This document shows, piece after piece, positions 1 through 12,044 of a stretch of 64,000 nucleotides of DNA. The DNA is taken from contig NC_065542.1 of the NCBI RefSeq assembly GCF_932294415.1, positions 54,866,406-54,930,405 on the forward strand. Reading direction: 5' to 3'. How positions within the stretch are numbered: the first letter of the stretch is position 1; every line of letters starts with the position of its first letter. The notes below the pieces were generated by a model. It was not told where the DNA came from and made no database searches. It was given only the letters and a program-made list of their open reading frames with translations. A program made the translations under genes and the position numbers. Origin of the DNA: Quercus robur. Its lineage: Eukaryota > Streptophyta > Magnoliopsida > Fagales > Fagaceae.

Positions 1-3000
1 TTTTGCTTATTTCTTTCTCTATTATCAAACATCAATTGACAAATAAGACCCAAATTATCTAATAAAAAGGCCATGTAGTGACAAAGCCCTCATTTCCACA
101 TTATCAAGCTTGGGCAACAGCTAGCAATTGAAGACTCAATGCAACTGAATTGATTCAACCAACCTGGACAAGACCCACATATTATCTAGGAGAATCATGT
201 CAATTCACCTGGATGGAACAACATGACATTGGCAGACAAAGGTCATAGCTGGATGCTCATAGACTGAAAAAGAAGTGCATAGACAAAGGTCATAGTCAGC
301 GTACAAAGCTTCCACCTTTTGCCGAGTTTGGAGGTGGTCATGGAAGGCAGCCTTAACACAAATAATGATATTCAAAGGATAGTAGAGAACTCATCTATTA
401 CAAATCTTAAAGAAAGAAACCAATATTATTGCTTTACGTTATTAACTTAACAGGTCTAACCTGTCATACAGAGACACACATCAGGCGTTGAAAACATTTC
501 ATTTCTAGGATAAGATTTTCAATGAAAACAAGAAATGATGGTATTAATTGAGTCTCTTATTTTGGGACCCAGAAAAACAAGAAGGCCACATCAAAAGAAG
601 TCTAATTTAATAATTACAATTACAAGCCCAATTTCAAGGCAAACTCAACAAAAACTCCAAACACCTAAAAGTAAAATTTCCACATTTCAAATCAAGAAAC
701 AGAACAAAATCAGCAAAATTTGTAACTACCTTAGAGATCATCAACAATATAATCAAAAAAATAATTGATCAGGTTTTAGACTTTGGAAAATTTTGAAGTC
801 CAGGTGTATATGTTGTACTACAAGACCAATCATTTAAAGGCTACAATCCCACATGCATATCTGGGAGCAAAATCCTTTCTAAGTATTTCAACATATAAGG
901 TAAATTTCATTGCTAGAATAATATCCAAATTACCTTAGAATAAGAGACCAAGTTGCATAGGTTTAACTATTAATTAACTAACTCTTTACTTCACCTACGT
1001 GTGCACGCACATACACACACACACACACAAACACACATATATATAATAGGTTCAAGCTACACATTTTTGAAAACATAGATTTCATGAAATTTTATGGTGA
1101 GAAAACACTACTAGTCATGTCATTAAATGAACTACCTACCGAGAATATCTTCTTCTTTTTTCCAAAATTTAAAACATTCTCTCTCTAATACCGAAAGTTA
1201 TCACCTTCTCTCTCTAAGCTCGCCTCCTCCTTCTCCTCCTCCACTACTTTTGCTGAGCGCCAACAACTTGGTTGTGTTGGCCATAAAATCAACTAGGTCC
1301 CACATAAAGTACAACTATGGCCTTCAATTTCAATGCCACTAGGGAAGATCAAAAGGTATTGGGAAGCTAAGTATCTATAAATGTATGGGATAGTTAAGGT
1401 TTAGAAATGGGTTTTCAAGGAAAGCGGGTTTAGTTTGGTTAACTATCCATACATTGGTTTTCATTATTGTAATAACAATGGGCATTTGAGTGTTAGAGGT
1501 TTAAATGATGAGAGTGTAAATAGAATGATACAATATTTACATTGAAAATCCTTCTACATAAGCAAGAAGAGTGAAAAACCACAGGTGAGGTAGGGAATCC
1601 TCTACCTCTAGCCACCAGTATAACTGATATTGGAAAAGGGTGAACAATGAACAGTATCTCACAATGGTGAATTGTGTTCTCTATGGAAGTTATAAGCCAA
1701 GGGAGGAGGTGAAGCCCTTATAAATGCTGAATCTTATTGACTGTGAATACAATACAAAAACATTTTCTAAAGTAGAGGAAAGGTGAAAATAACCCTTAGC
1801 ATCCCCAAAATGACAAAAGGTATGCACAATCAGCCATCGAGCAATAGTTCCACAAGAACTTCTTAATGTTACCCAGAATTTCAATGAGCACTTCTAGAAG
1901 CCACTTGAGCATCCCACTTATCCTTTAGTCCATGACTACAAGAAGAAAAGGGAATTGTACCCTTTGCATAAGCTCAGAACTCTAGCATAATTCCCTAAAA
2001 CAGGGAAGAAAATACACTGAATCTAATCTAAAGAACAAGCTCTATTAGCCACTACAATTATATATGTGTGTGTGTGTGTGTGTAGCCACAAGTGATGTAC
2101 TAAAATGAATTACCAGATACAATTGGAAAAGGGTTGCTCTTCAGACCATTTATGTAATGGTCTATATTCTCAACTAAATACTAGAACATGTGAACTGTAT
2201 CCAGAAATAATAAACATATGAAATTCCCTAAGTTTTGTCTATACTCCCAATTTTGCTTTTGTTAGGAAATCCATGTTCTAAATGTCAAACCAAATAATAT
2301 CCTCAAAAATTTTGAATTTTCATACGGAAGAAGAAAAAGCAACAGTATTATGAGATGAAAAAAATGTATTGCCTTTGACACTAGAAAGCAAGAGAAAAAA
2401 ATAATTAAGAGTTCAAAAGGATTAATTACCGGAGCTGTTAGAGGAAAATCAGTCTTGTTGATGCTAAGCATGAAAGAAGACATTTGGATAAAAAAAATCC
2501 TGCAAGTCTTTTTCTTTGGCATTTCAATCAGAGATAAATCCTTTCAACAATCTGCATCTTCTGTGAGCAATAAAGAAAGTGTATCATTTTCGATAAAATC
2601 TCTTTGAACTTGGCTGAAGAATATAGTATAAAGGTGAAATTGATAAAGTGGTGGATGTATATCAACGACCAAATTCTGCCAGCAATCCAGCTGGATTTGG
2701 ATATGTTGGATGGGACCATCTCCAAGGACTCTACTGGTTACCAAGCTTCATCTATACACTCCTTAGGCTTAGAGGTTGTAGTATGCAATTGAGATGTTAG
2801 CTTGCTTGTCTCTTCCATTACCCCATTATAATATTAACAACTTGCTTTCCTATAGAGGTGTCAGATCCTAACCTGATATTTCAACACCTCCTCTGTGAAA
2901 AATCCAGCAAAGAGAAAGGAAATCTACGCACATCAGCTTCACCAGTAGTCACCATGTGGGCAGATCCCATTCTTGAAGTGATGAAATCGCTTCACATACC

Positions 3001-3090
3001 TAACAACAATCTCTCTGTTAACAATCTTTGTAATGAACTTAGTTGCTTCATGGCAATCCCCACACACCCTAAGGTTTTTTATGATTAGTA
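1..3090. repeat. Segmental duplication, copy A (partner 56993-60060)
   Basis: The first 3 kb matches 56993-60060 in the same orientation nearly throughout. Examples are the opening run at 1-110 versus 56993-57100, the CT-rich stretch at 1170-1270 versus 58180-58280, and the DYW-coding end at 2940-3010 versus 60000-60060. By eye roughly nine of ten bases agree in sampled stretches. Apart from the DYW remnant at its right end I recognise no gene in it. It includes a CA/TA microsatellite near 1011-1045 and a TG run near 2064-2082. The copy probably starts left of the window, because 56830-56992 also matches the other flank blocks. Confidence 0.9.
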
Positions 3091-3337
3091 ATCTGGTTCC
3101 AGGCCCTGTGTTTAAGAGACCAAAAGCAATAGCAAGCCTCTCACGGTGATTACATAACATTTTTTCTTTGACATCCTCATCAAGGGAATGCAACACAAAT
3201 TCAGTATTTGGGACATATCCAATAGTTCTCATTTCATGAGCCAGCTTATCCAAAAGTTGCATCATATATTCATATTGATAATGGCTCTTATCTTCCATAA
3301 GAAAAGCATGAAGTTTTCCTTTCACTTCCACTACACT
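2939..3337 (-). pseudogene. DYW domain fragment of a PPR-DYW RNA-editing protein
   Basis: On the minus strand about 131 codons read as a complete DYW domain and its lead-in. They start at [10 protein letters not shown], pass through H-R-E-R-L-A (the deaminase HxE zinc/catalytic motif) and [10 protein letters not shown] (CxxCH zinc motif), and end in GDYW plus a stop. DYW proteins are organelle-targeted C-to-U editing factors with upstream PPR, E1 and E2 motifs. Here all PPR and E motifs are missing: a stop lies two codons upstream of the first conserved residue and there is no ATG. The usual final CxC before GDYW reads C-P-H, so the second zinc ligand is changed. A broken PPR N-terminus lies 3.2 kb upstream on the same strand (6545-6890), probably the rest of this gene. 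Copy B keeps the normal CSCGDYW tail. A pseudogene is the best reading. Confidence 0.85.
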
Positions 3338-6300
3338 CTATGCTGGCACTTTCCCACTTCCCCCCACCTTTGTATAGTAGTTTGAGACAGTGACACTACA
3401 CAGAACAAAAAACACCCCTACCTGCGTTCTCTCTCCTTCATCTTTCATTTTTCTGCTATTCCTCTCCACTTTCGCCTTCTCCCATCAGAAAACCCAGAAA
3501 ATTACTGAAACAACCAAGCCAAAACACTCTTCCTCCCACTTTGATCTTCTCCCACTTCTGGCACGGGTTCTCTTCTTCTCTCTTGCCAATCTTTCATTTT
3601 CTTTCCATTCCCACAAAACCCAGGGGCAGGGGCAGGGTGCTTAAGAATGCATCATGTGATCACGAAGCTTTAAAAATCTGCCAAACAGTAGCATATTCTA
3701 AGAAAAGAGAAATTAATACTATACCATTATAGGTTTGACTTGATGGTAATTTGCAAGTATGAAGGAAATCCCATAACTTTATTGCTTAACTCAAAAAAGT
3801 GTTCAATTCTGATGGTTTTACTTTTTAAAAGGGGTTGTAAAGTGTTTTAAAGGGATTGAAGCTCTCTTAACTAAAAAAATTCTCTCTATCTCAAAAAAAA
3901 AAAAAAAAAAAAAAAAAAATCACTAATGTCATCAAATGCAAATTCCTAAAGCTGAATTAACTATTCATGCTTTATAAATCCAAAACTATAATATAGTTTT
4001 ACTATAATTTGCCAAATACCCAAAGCATTTGATGCAATGTTAGAAACTCCAATAAATAAAAAGTGAAATTCAAATGGCCTTGTTTGTATGCATCACATTA
4101 TAGCTTCAGTACCAAATACTGGTCTATTTTGATTACCAAAGAAAACAACTTTAGAATAACCTGTTTGAATAGATCAGCCCACTTAGTCCTAGGATGAAAC
4201 AAAATTTATTAAATACTTGTCTCCAAACCCATGTATAAGAAGGAGAAAATATTTGCATTTTTTAAAATCTGTAGCACAAGCGCACAAACTACAACACAAG
4301 CATGAAGCATACAATTTTTTTTAAAAATTGACGGAGCACACAAGCTACAGCACAAGCGCATCCGTATATCCAAACCCACAGCATCACATATCCAAACACC
4401 CAAAGCATGTGTATAAGCTTTTAAAAAAATGTCTTCGAAAATAAGTCTACGAAAGAAAATATCAGGTGCTCAACATCAGTCCACGGGAAAAAAAATTTTA
4501 ACGGCAAAAATAGAAAAAGAAAATGAAAAACAACAAATGTGACAATGGACATGGAAAATGGAGAGGGAGAGAGAGATAGTGGTCACCTGTGAGAAGATCT
4601 AGAAACTTGATCAAGTGGAGTAACAGCCGGATGGTGACAGAGCGTGCCTCGCTGGCGAAGAGCTTGGGTCTCTTCAGTCAGCAACTTCAATCATGGATGG
4701 GTTCTTTTTGGCTGGCCAAGAGCTTTGGTTTCATCAGATCTTTGGAATGAAATGAAAAAGAACAAATGTGAGAGAAGGTTGTGGGGAAGAGTAAAGCGAA
4801 AATGAAGGAAAAAGTCTGAAATGAAGGAAATGAAATGAAAAAGAAGAAATGAGCCCAACGGTAATATCAATGGTTGACGCTACAACTCACTGGGATTTTT
4901 TTGCAAAATAACATCATTTTGCTAACAATTTCGTTAGTTAGCCATGCCTTCTTCGTGCTATTGCTTCTGTGTTATTGTTAGGTTCACGCTATTGCTTTTG
5001 TATACATAATCTAGTACTAATAGAAGAAGTGAAGAAGAACGAGAATAGGAGTTTTTTTTTTTGAGATAACTAAGGAGAGTACATAGCTTCATAAAACAAC
5101 TAGAGGAGCTATATCATCTGTAGCTCAGAGCTATATCATAGGAGTTTAGGCAGTGAAAAATTCACGTGTGAGAGTGAAGACATAAAGGCTATTTGCGGTA
5201 CTGGTACTAACAAGCTAAATGAAAAGCAATCTGATTCCTTTTTGAATAGGCAGAAATTCAAACAAAAAAAAAAAAAAAAGGAATGCTTGCTATTTGCTAA
5301 CATTTAAAACTTAGCTGATTTGGAACTGTAAATGAAGATAATTTCGTTTCTTTCTCAAAGAATGCACCACAGTGGAAGAGGGATCTACAGCCACCATATC
5401 ATTCGCAATAGGAAAAGCATTCTCTAATACAATCTGCAAGAAACAGAATTCATAAAAAACTAGTGCACCAACGATAAAATGAGAACAAGTTGTTTTATTA
5501 TTTTCTTCAATGTAATGACATTCCATCCAGTATAGGTCCTGTATACTTCACATGTTCAATTAGATTAATCGAGTTTTCTTCAAATTAAAGTGAAATTCAA
5601 ACCCAACAGAGTTGCACAAAGAAAAACGCAACAGGAATTTACAAAAGCTTTCACTAGATTAATCAAGTCAGACTACTTCTTCTTTCTTATATTTCAAATT
5701 CCAACCAGCTGGGACTAGCCAATTCGGCCAGTTGATTTCTAAGATTCTGCTTCCACTACTAGAACTACGATGAGTCTTCAATCACAAGCTGTCTTTCTTA
5801 AGTCAATTCAAGAGTTGCAATCAGATACAGCAACTTGGTATAGGGATTGTGGAGAAGTATTTATAACAATCACAATACAAGTGCCATATTCACAGAACAT
5901 GGTGTCCGTAGACTAGATCAGCCATGTTTTCGAAACTTCATCCACACCCAAAATGCTAATCCTGACCCTTTTAAATTCCAGGCTCAAATGTGCTATCAAC
6001 TCTCTCTTACTTATCTTAAAATAAAAAATGTGACTAAGGGACAATGGGGTAGCGATTCCCCTCTCCTCCCACAAGTTGAAAATAGAACCCAATACCTGCA
6101 CTTTTAGAGGGTTAAGATCATAGAAGGAGTTCATCATATTATCAAAAATGGTAATTTAGTTTTAAAAGTAAGTGTAAAGATTCAAGAAAATTAATATAAA
6201 CATCACCATCATGCATTATCGGTGTCGAAAATTTAACTTCTTTCCTTTCTATACTGATTGGCTTCTGTGTATACATAAACCAGTAGATCAACATCAAGAA
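3338..6300. other. Noncoding stretch with poly-A tracts
   Basis: I find no convincing gene. A CT-rich stretch at 3420-3610 looks like a UTR or promoter of unknown origin. A 20+ base A run near 3893-3919 follows a sequence ending in ctctctatctc, like the 3' tail of a retroposed element. Near 5050-5145 a T run followed by gagataactaaggagag looks like a reversed, truncated SINE tail. The stretch is absent from copy B, where the two PPR fragments it separates are adjacent, so either it was inserted in copy A or copy B lost it. Confidence 0.5.
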
Positions 6301-6517
6301 GTTTTTTCTTTCAACCTGAAGCAAAAATGCATCATGATATTAGTTTCATAAGAGAAGCCAAAACATATGGGCAAAGCCCAAAGAACTAGTGAAGGATACC
6401 TCTTGACCTTGTATTAAATTTTTGCGTCAGGCAACCCAGGCAGCTGAAGAATTATTTGCAAAGGTCACAAACCCAAAGCCTCTACGATAAATTTTCTTCA
6501 CATCCCGCACATACCAG
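6300..6517 (-). pseudogene. RRM exon remnant (RNP1 motif)
   Basis: Minus-strand codons at about 6517-6436 read RDVKKIYRRGFGFVTFA, a canonical RRM RNP1 octamer (RGFGFVTF) with its lead-in, soon followed by a stop. Just downstream, 6300-6325 matches the splice acceptor and first codons of the RRM exon at 38864. RRM proteins bind RNA. This is only a fragment with no upstream RNP2 or start, so I treat it as a decayed piece of the RRM gene family seen at 38.7-39.6 kb and 51.5-55.6 kb. Confidence 0.6.
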
Positions 6518-6544
6518 AACAAATGGCATGAGTGGAAAAAAAGT

Positions 6545-6890
6545 TAGTTAAAACCGTAAAAATTTGAGGGCCACAATGAAAGTTGAGCTATCAGGTCTTA
6601 CACCGTCCAAGATTATCCGATGATAGAGACATGGAACTTCAACTCGGTACTCTTTACGCGAATACACAATGATCATGGCATTCCACGCATCTATGCCTCT
6701 TTGAGGCAATACATCAAACACTTTTCAGGCAGTTTCCACGTTGCCCATATTTACATGGAACGAGATGAGTCCACCATTGGAGCTTCCGTGCCTGAAGAGA
6801 CCGGTCAAGAGCATGAGGGCATGGGTTTTAGCAAATGGGTGCGGTATAAGACGCTTTGGGCATGGAAGCAAATTAATCGTATGTTGTGAC
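6545..6890 (-). pseudogene. N-terminal PPR fragment, decayed
   Basis: The plus-strand sequence aligns base for base with 60236-60575, the start of the PPR fragment in copy B. Examples are the runs around cctctttgaggcaatacatc and catgggttttag. The equivalent reading frame on the minus strand is interrupted by several small changes, so no long ORF remains. The similarity continues past the gene start into 6895-6960 (compare 60640-60700), so this is a DNA-level duplicate and not a retrocopy. With the DYW piece at 2939-3337 it brackets a PPR-DYW gene whose middle is gone or replaced. Confidence 0.75.
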
Positions 6891-6899
6891 TGTAGAGTT

Positions 6900-7892
6900 A
6901 GTTTATACTAGCTGTTAGCAAAACGAACAACAGAAATGTGACCACATGTTTTGGAGCATAAAAGTTGATTGTACATTTTCCTTCATCAGTTCAACTAACG
7001 TGAAATGATTCTCTTATGGTGATGTGAAAGCCTAATAGCTTGAGCGAAGTAACAGTCCCAAATTTTCCTGTCAAACAATTTGGTGTGATTGACCTCTCTA
7101 AGTAAAAGTCGAAAAAGGCAATATCTTAATTTTTTTTTACTTTTAAAACTTTATTAAGATTTTATAATTTACTACTTTTTAAAACTTCAGCTTTAAATTG
7201 TAATTTTTGAAATTGTAGAGTTTAATTTGTTACAACCCTAAACTCTAGGGTTTAAATTGTAATTTTTCCTAAATACAGTATTTTTTAGGAGGGGGCTATA
7301 ATCTCTATATATCTCTATATATTAAAAAGATTCAGAAAATTAGTTATAACTTAAAAAAGTCAAAAATACCCCTAATCTAATTAGATAATCCTTATTCTTA
7401 AAAAATAAAAAAATTTGATTAAATTTGTAATTCAACAAAATTTAAAAAAAAAAAAAAAAAAGAACTACCGGACATACTTTTTCTTAAAAATTAGCATACT
7501 CTCTATCTAAACATATCTCACGTAGGTTTGATACATTTTTCTTTTTCTAAAAACTAGCACACATTAAACTCAACAGATTACTTTATTTTAAATCCAAAAT
7601 TTTAGTTTTATAACAATCCTTTCCTATGTAACCTCACTAACAAATAGATAAATTCAAATTGAAATTAAACTCAAAAAAAAAAAAAAAAAAAAAGCATCAT
7701 CACATATGTGGAGCGCGAGTGATGAGGCTAGTAAGTAAATAAAATCTTAAGAGAGGAGTAGGAAATCTAACCTATTAATTTTTAACTATATATATACACA
7801 CACATTTTAAAGGGGGAAAAAGAAAAGAGCATGGCCTTACTAGTCTAAATGTGTTTTCATTCTCACTCCAAGTTCATTTGTTCGAGAAATAA
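6900..7892. other. AT-rich noncoding stretch
   Basis: No gene seen. It includes homopolymer A runs (7440-7460, 7674-7693), a repeated 'aaactctagggtttaaattg' phrase near 7190-7260, and a short ctctatatat run at 7302-7322. The last resembles some Helitron 5' ends but has no matching 3' end that I could confirm. Confidence 0.45.
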
Positions 7893-8072
7893 GGTCCTCA
7901 TGGTGGAGAACTGATGTGGTTAATCATTTTACTAAAAAACTTTCATCTATTTAAAATTGCTGAGTCAGAAAAAAATTTTAAACAAAAACTGATTACTGAC
8001 TCAGAAATCTTAAATAAGTAGGGAGTATTTTAGTAAAATGGTGAACAAGTGACGTGGTCCATCATAAGGACC
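7893..8072. mobile_element. Inverted-repeat MITE, about 180 bp
   Basis: The ends are inverted copies: GGTCCTCATGGTGGA at the left and the reverse complement of GGTCCTTATGATGGAC at the right. Inner arms also pair (attttactaaaa, and the ctgagtcag near the centre). A foldback this short without coding capacity fits a MITE. I could not settle a target-site duplication, so the superfamily is unassigned. Confidence 0.6.
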
Positions 8073-8704
8073 GAATAATTTTTCCATTTGTTCAAAGAAC
8101 GGTAAAAATAAGTGAAAACATTTGACAAATCACTAGTGAATTGAATGAATGACAAATGCACCGTTAAGCAGTCAAGTCAACCGACCAGCCTTCATGGCTT
8201 AATTCCTATTAGATTGCATTCAGCGTGAGCTTTCAACACTACAAAGTTTTGTGACATAATATCATCGCTGATTAGAATGAATCTCCCATTATCCTTACTA
8301 AAAAGGAAATCAAATAACAGATAGTACCAATGCCAGTAAACTGTTCTAAAGAACTAAAAGCATTTTCTTACCAACTTTCTCCTTCATGCAATCTATGTGG
8401 TGAAGGTTTGGAAATATCTATTCAAGGTAGATTGTACAATACTTTCACGTGATTACATAATTAGCATGCATTATTATTATTATTATTATTATTTGGAGAA
8501 ACAATTAGCATGCATTTGACAACAAACAGAAGAAAAATACAAACTAGATCACAGTACATTTGGCATGGTCCATTCCATCAGATTTGAAGTATACTAATTA
8601 GATTACAGAGGGAGAAGTATAAAGTTCATAATCAATGACAATGCTTTCCTTGCGTCCTATCAATTCAATCATCCTTGCTAGCAACACTGATAAATGCTTT
8701 GATT

Positions 8705-9311
8705 CAGTGGCAGAGGCAAAATTTTAGTCTAGAGGGGGCAAAATTAAAAGATGATATTAAAAGTAAAATTAATCAAAAAAATATTAACCAACAATAATAA
8801 CAAAATAAATAAACAGTTGTAAGCAAATATGAATATATTTCATATTATTAAAATAAATAAACAAAAATAACCAATTCATAACTACTAAAAAATTTATAAA
8901 CTGATGGAGTAAGAATGTGATTAGTGTTACTTAAAAAATATAATGAATAAATGTTAGAAATTATTTTTTGTGATTGGTGACATGTCAATTTGTAAGATAT
9001 AAGTAGTAAAATTTGTAATATCTCTAGCATCCTTCAAAAATAAAATACTGTAAAAAGTATCATAAATATTAAATATAGTATAAATAATGATATAAAATAA
9101 AATATAAAAAAATAGTGAAATAGATACAAATTGCAGTAGGACAAGACAAAAGCAATGGTTTGGTGACTTTCAACAAAGTAGGAGTCCTTTCTTTCAATCT
9201 TTTTTCCTCCATGTCAGAATGTAACTACTCTATATTACTATTACTAAAAAATTTTAGGAGAAGTCAGGGTGGGCAGGTGCCCCCCCTCGCCCCCCTCTGG
9301 CTCCGCCAGTG
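8705..9311. mobile_element. Non-autonomous hAT element, 607 bp
   Basis: The ends CAGTGGCAGAGGC and (reverse complement) CACTGGCGGAGCC are near-perfect terminal inverted repeats of the common plant CAGTGGCGGAGCC hAT type. Both sides carry the 8-bp target duplication ctttgatt (8697-8704 and 9312-9319). The duplicate at 13800-13825 keeps the empty site with a single ctttgattt, which confirms the boundaries. The interior is AT-rich with no transposase. Confidence 0.93.
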
Positions 9312-9354
9312 CTTTGATTTCAGTCCTCTCTACTGCAAACCAGCAGAAAACATC

Positions 9355-9428
9355 AACACAAGTTATTGGACAAAAGTGGGTCTAGAAATGGACACAAGTT
9401 ATTGGACAAAAGTGGGTCTAGAAATGGA
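9355..9428. repeat. Two-copy 36-bp tandem repeat
   Basis: The phrase acaagttattggacaaaag through gtctagaaatgg occurs twice in succession here and only once in the partner copy (about 13856-13890), so this is a recent local duplication. Confidence 0.85.
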
Positions 9429-9977
9429 CTTACATCTAATTACAAAGATTGTATTAGAAAAATGCATATTGACTCAGCCAGAACCACTTCATCTTCTTAA
9501 GTAAAGTGACATACATATGAACTCAACCAATGGTAAGTCCAAGACCATGCACGTAGGATACTATGCAGACTTTGGAAAATTTGATCAACAAGAAAGCTAA
9601 ACAGAGAAAATACATCAATTTGGTTATAATAAATATTTGATAACTGTTAAAAGTATTATCCTTCAAAATTTTGGAAAAAAAAAAGTATACATATTTAAGA
9701 TTATACATAACATAAATAATCTTAAATATGCTAGGACATCTGCGGAAACCCAACGGGTGGTCCTAATCTGGTGGGGCTAATGAAAGAAGAATATAGGCAG
9801 TTTCAGTTCGTGGCATGTCACAAAGAAGGGCTGTAATGCTATGGTATGGAACAGGGTATACCAGTTTAACAACTAGTATTTCTGTTATAAAAAAAAAGAG
9901 GCAGCTAAGGGGAACGACCCTGCCCCTGAAAACAGAACAAAAAATCACGATATGGATTGCTGTATAAAATCCAAAGT

Positions 9978-10637
9978 TGTTAAAACCGACAAAGATGAAT
10001 ATGTAAGATCAATAATCTATTTATATATATATATATATATTTTTTTTTTTTGTAAAAAAAATTGGAATAAATAATAATTATGTGGTGAATGACGTGGTGA
10101 TGAGGTGGCGTAACAGGAGCTCAGCAGCAATAAATGCCACGCTTTAGCTAAAACGGAGATGCAATAAAAAATAAAAATCCACCAAAAGATTGAGAGAAAG
10201 AGAGAGAGAGAGAAAAAAAAAAACCTTTTTGTGAGAGAAAACTATGCAAAGAATGAAAAAGAGTGACAAATTTATAGTAAGAGTGAAAGGATAAGAAGAG
10301 ACAAATAAAAGAAGATGAAGGGCAAGATGAATAATAATATTAAAGTAGAGGGTAGTGAGGAGATGAAAAGATAAGGGAAGAAGAAAGGTTGAAGAAAGTG
10401 TAAATATCTAAAAAATAAGTGAATGTAAAAAAAATTATAGGAAAATTGGAAATAAAAAAGAAATATATATAGATGTTAAAACCGACAAAGATGAATATGT
10501 AAAATCAATAATCTATTTATATATATATATATATATATTTGTAAAAAAAATTGGAATAAATAATAGTTATGTGGTGAATGACGTGGCAATGAGGTGGCAC
10601 AACAGGAGCTCAGCAGTAATAAATGCCACGCTTCAGT
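9978..10637. repeat. Pair of about 165-bp direct repeats flanking about 325 bp
   Basis: 9978-10147 and 10474-10636 are close direct repeats, beginning tgttaaaaccgacaaagatg and ending at the gccacgctt phrase. The spacer holds a GA-rich run. The repeats begin with TG and the right one ends near CA, so a very small LTR-type (TRIM) element is possible, but I see no clear primer-binding site or target duplication. A plain tandem duplication is equally possible. Confidence 0.6.
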
Positions 10638-10696
10638 TTTTAGTAATATAGATAGATAAGTTTATAGGCACAACTTTTTTTCATACAATCTTAATA

Positions 10697-12044
10697 GGGA
10701 TAATTATAGCAAACCCACCTGAGGTTTGGCCCGTTTGCGCTTTGCCTACCTGTGGTTCAAAACTTTACACTTTGCCCACCTAAACTTCAATCTGTTACCC
10801 ATCCGTTACCCACCTCTCCCTTTGCCGTTAGAAAAACATATTTTTAAGGAAAAACAAACATAACAAAGATCAAAAAGTTAGGGTTTTTTATTGCTTAAGA
10901 ACTTCTGTGAGAATAGGATAGGATTGAGAAACAAATTCATTTCATACAAGTAATCCATGGATTTTACAACCCATGTTGAGAAATCCAATCCTTGCACAAG
11001 CGGTGAGAGCATTGATAAGAGTAACCTCGTCCAGCCTTGCATTAACATCACACTTGAGCATTTCATCAAACACCTTCAAGGCATCCCAATAACAACGTCC
11101 TTGTATACACCCAGAAACCATACTGTTCCAAGACACCACATCGCGAACAGAGAGTAGTATTTTATCGAAGACTTGGCGAGCATTGTGAAGCAAGCCGCAG
11201 AAGGAGTACATGGAAAGCAAAGCGTTTTGGACGAAGACATCGTGTTGGAGACCGAGTATCAACGTGAGGGAGTGAAGCTCTTGACCTTTGTGGGAAAGTG
11301 AGAGACAGGCACAAGCTTTGAAGAGGAAAGGGAAAGAATGGCAATCCAGGAAAAGCCCAAAACGGCGGCACATGAGATTGTAAAGAGAGATGCATTGTTG
11401 TGGTGAAGCAGTAGTGTTACTGTTACTGTGTGAGTAAGCTTTGAACATGAAATTCCAAGCGAAGATATTGGGGTTCTGAATTTGAGAGAAAAGGGTGTGA
11501 GGGAAGTGGAGATTGTTGGCATTGGAGTGTGGAGGAGAGGCCGATTGCGCCATTGACGGTGTGGGTTGTTGGATAGGATTGGAAGGAAGTGGGGTTTGGG
11601 GAAAGTGGTGCGGATTTGAATTTGAATTTGAATTCAAGTTCGACTTCTGGTTATGGGAGTGATGGTGAAGATTATGGGATTGAGAAACTAGGTTGGGGAA
11701 GAAACCAGGGAAGGCCAATTTTGACAACGTTGTCCTTGTCCTTGTTGTTTTTGTTGTTATTTGCTTCGATATATCTTTTGTTTAACATAGGGATTGGTTA
11801 AAATTCATTTTGCAGTGAGAAAATTTGTTCTCATAGAAGTTCTTAAGCAATAAAAAACCCTAACTTTTTTATCTTTGTTATATTTGTTTTTCCTTAAAAA
11901 TATGTTTTTCTAACGGCAAAGGGAGAGGTGGGTAACGGATGGGTAACAGATTGAAGTTCAGGTGGGCAAAGTGTAAAGTTTTGAACCACGGGTAGGCAAA
12001 GTGCAAATGGGCCAAACCTCAGGTGGTTTTGCTGTAATTATCCC
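10697..12044. mobile_element. Pack-MULE with captured PPR gene fragment, 1348 bp
   Basis: Terminal inverted repeats of about 220 bp run from 10697 (gggataattatagc) to about 10920 and from about 11820 to 12044. The exact 9-bp target duplication atcttaata lies at 10688-10696 and 12045-12053. Long TIRs with a 9-bp duplication are typical of Mutator-like elements. The centre is not transposase but part of a host-type PPR gene (10942-11727), which defines a Pack-MULE. The arms remain similar enough for the element to look moderately young. Confidence 0.93.
10942..11727 (-). CDS. Captured PPR (PLS-type) gene fragment, 261 codons
   Basis: An uninterrupted minus-strand ORF starts at ATG 11727. It has a low-complexity Asn/Ser/Pro N-terminus (residues 1-60), then PPR-like units: NIFAWNFMFKAYSHS, DVFVQNALLSMYSFCG with NARQVFDKI, and DVVSWNSMVSGCIQGRCYW through LKVFDEML, ending with ALTACARIGF. 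PLS-type PPR proteins bind organellar RNA and normally carry ten or more motifs plus a C-terminal E/DYW region. Here the frame runs into the left terminal inverted repeat and stops, so only the first few motifs are present. It is likely not a functional editing factor, though the intact ORF could be transcribed as a chimera. The segment encoding residues 1-60 also reads openly on the plus strand (11589-11801, hydrophobic C-terminus), so a second captured fragment is possible. Confidence 0.7.
   Translation of the reverse strand: MSKLAFPGFFPNLVSQSHNLHHHSHNQKSNLNSNSNSNPHHFPQTPLPSNPIQQPTPSMAQSASPPHSNANNLHFPHTLFSQIQNPNIFAWNFMFKAYSHSNSNTTASPQQCISLYNLMCRRFGLFLDCHSFPFLFKACACLSLSHKGQELHSLTLILGLQHDVFVQNALLSMYSFCGLLHNARQVFDKILLSVRDVVSWNSMVSGCIQGRCYWDALKVFDEMLKCDVNARLDEVTLINALTACARIGFLNMGCKIHGLLV

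Larger units (their letters stand above)
8160..9985. repeat. Tandem duplication, left copy (partner 12215-14420)
   Basis: Direct-orientation match to 12215-14420, starting at the agtcaagtcaaccgaccagc phrase and ending at the aatcacgatatggat phrase. The left copy carries a hAT element (8705-9311) and a small tandem repeat (about 9355-9428) that the right copy lacks. It lacks the Harbinger element of the right copy. It also holds an ATT microsatellite near 8469-8493. No coding sequence recognised. Confidence 0.9.

Noticed and set aside
9978-10637. TRIM element
   Set aside because: Direct repeats are real, but no target duplication or primer site, so kept only as a direct repeat pair.
7297-10660. 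Helitron between ctctatatat at 7302 and agtaatatagatag near 10646
   Set aside because: Some end-like resemblance, but no hairpin plus CTRR end, no AT insertion-site test possible, and several unrelated elements lie between.
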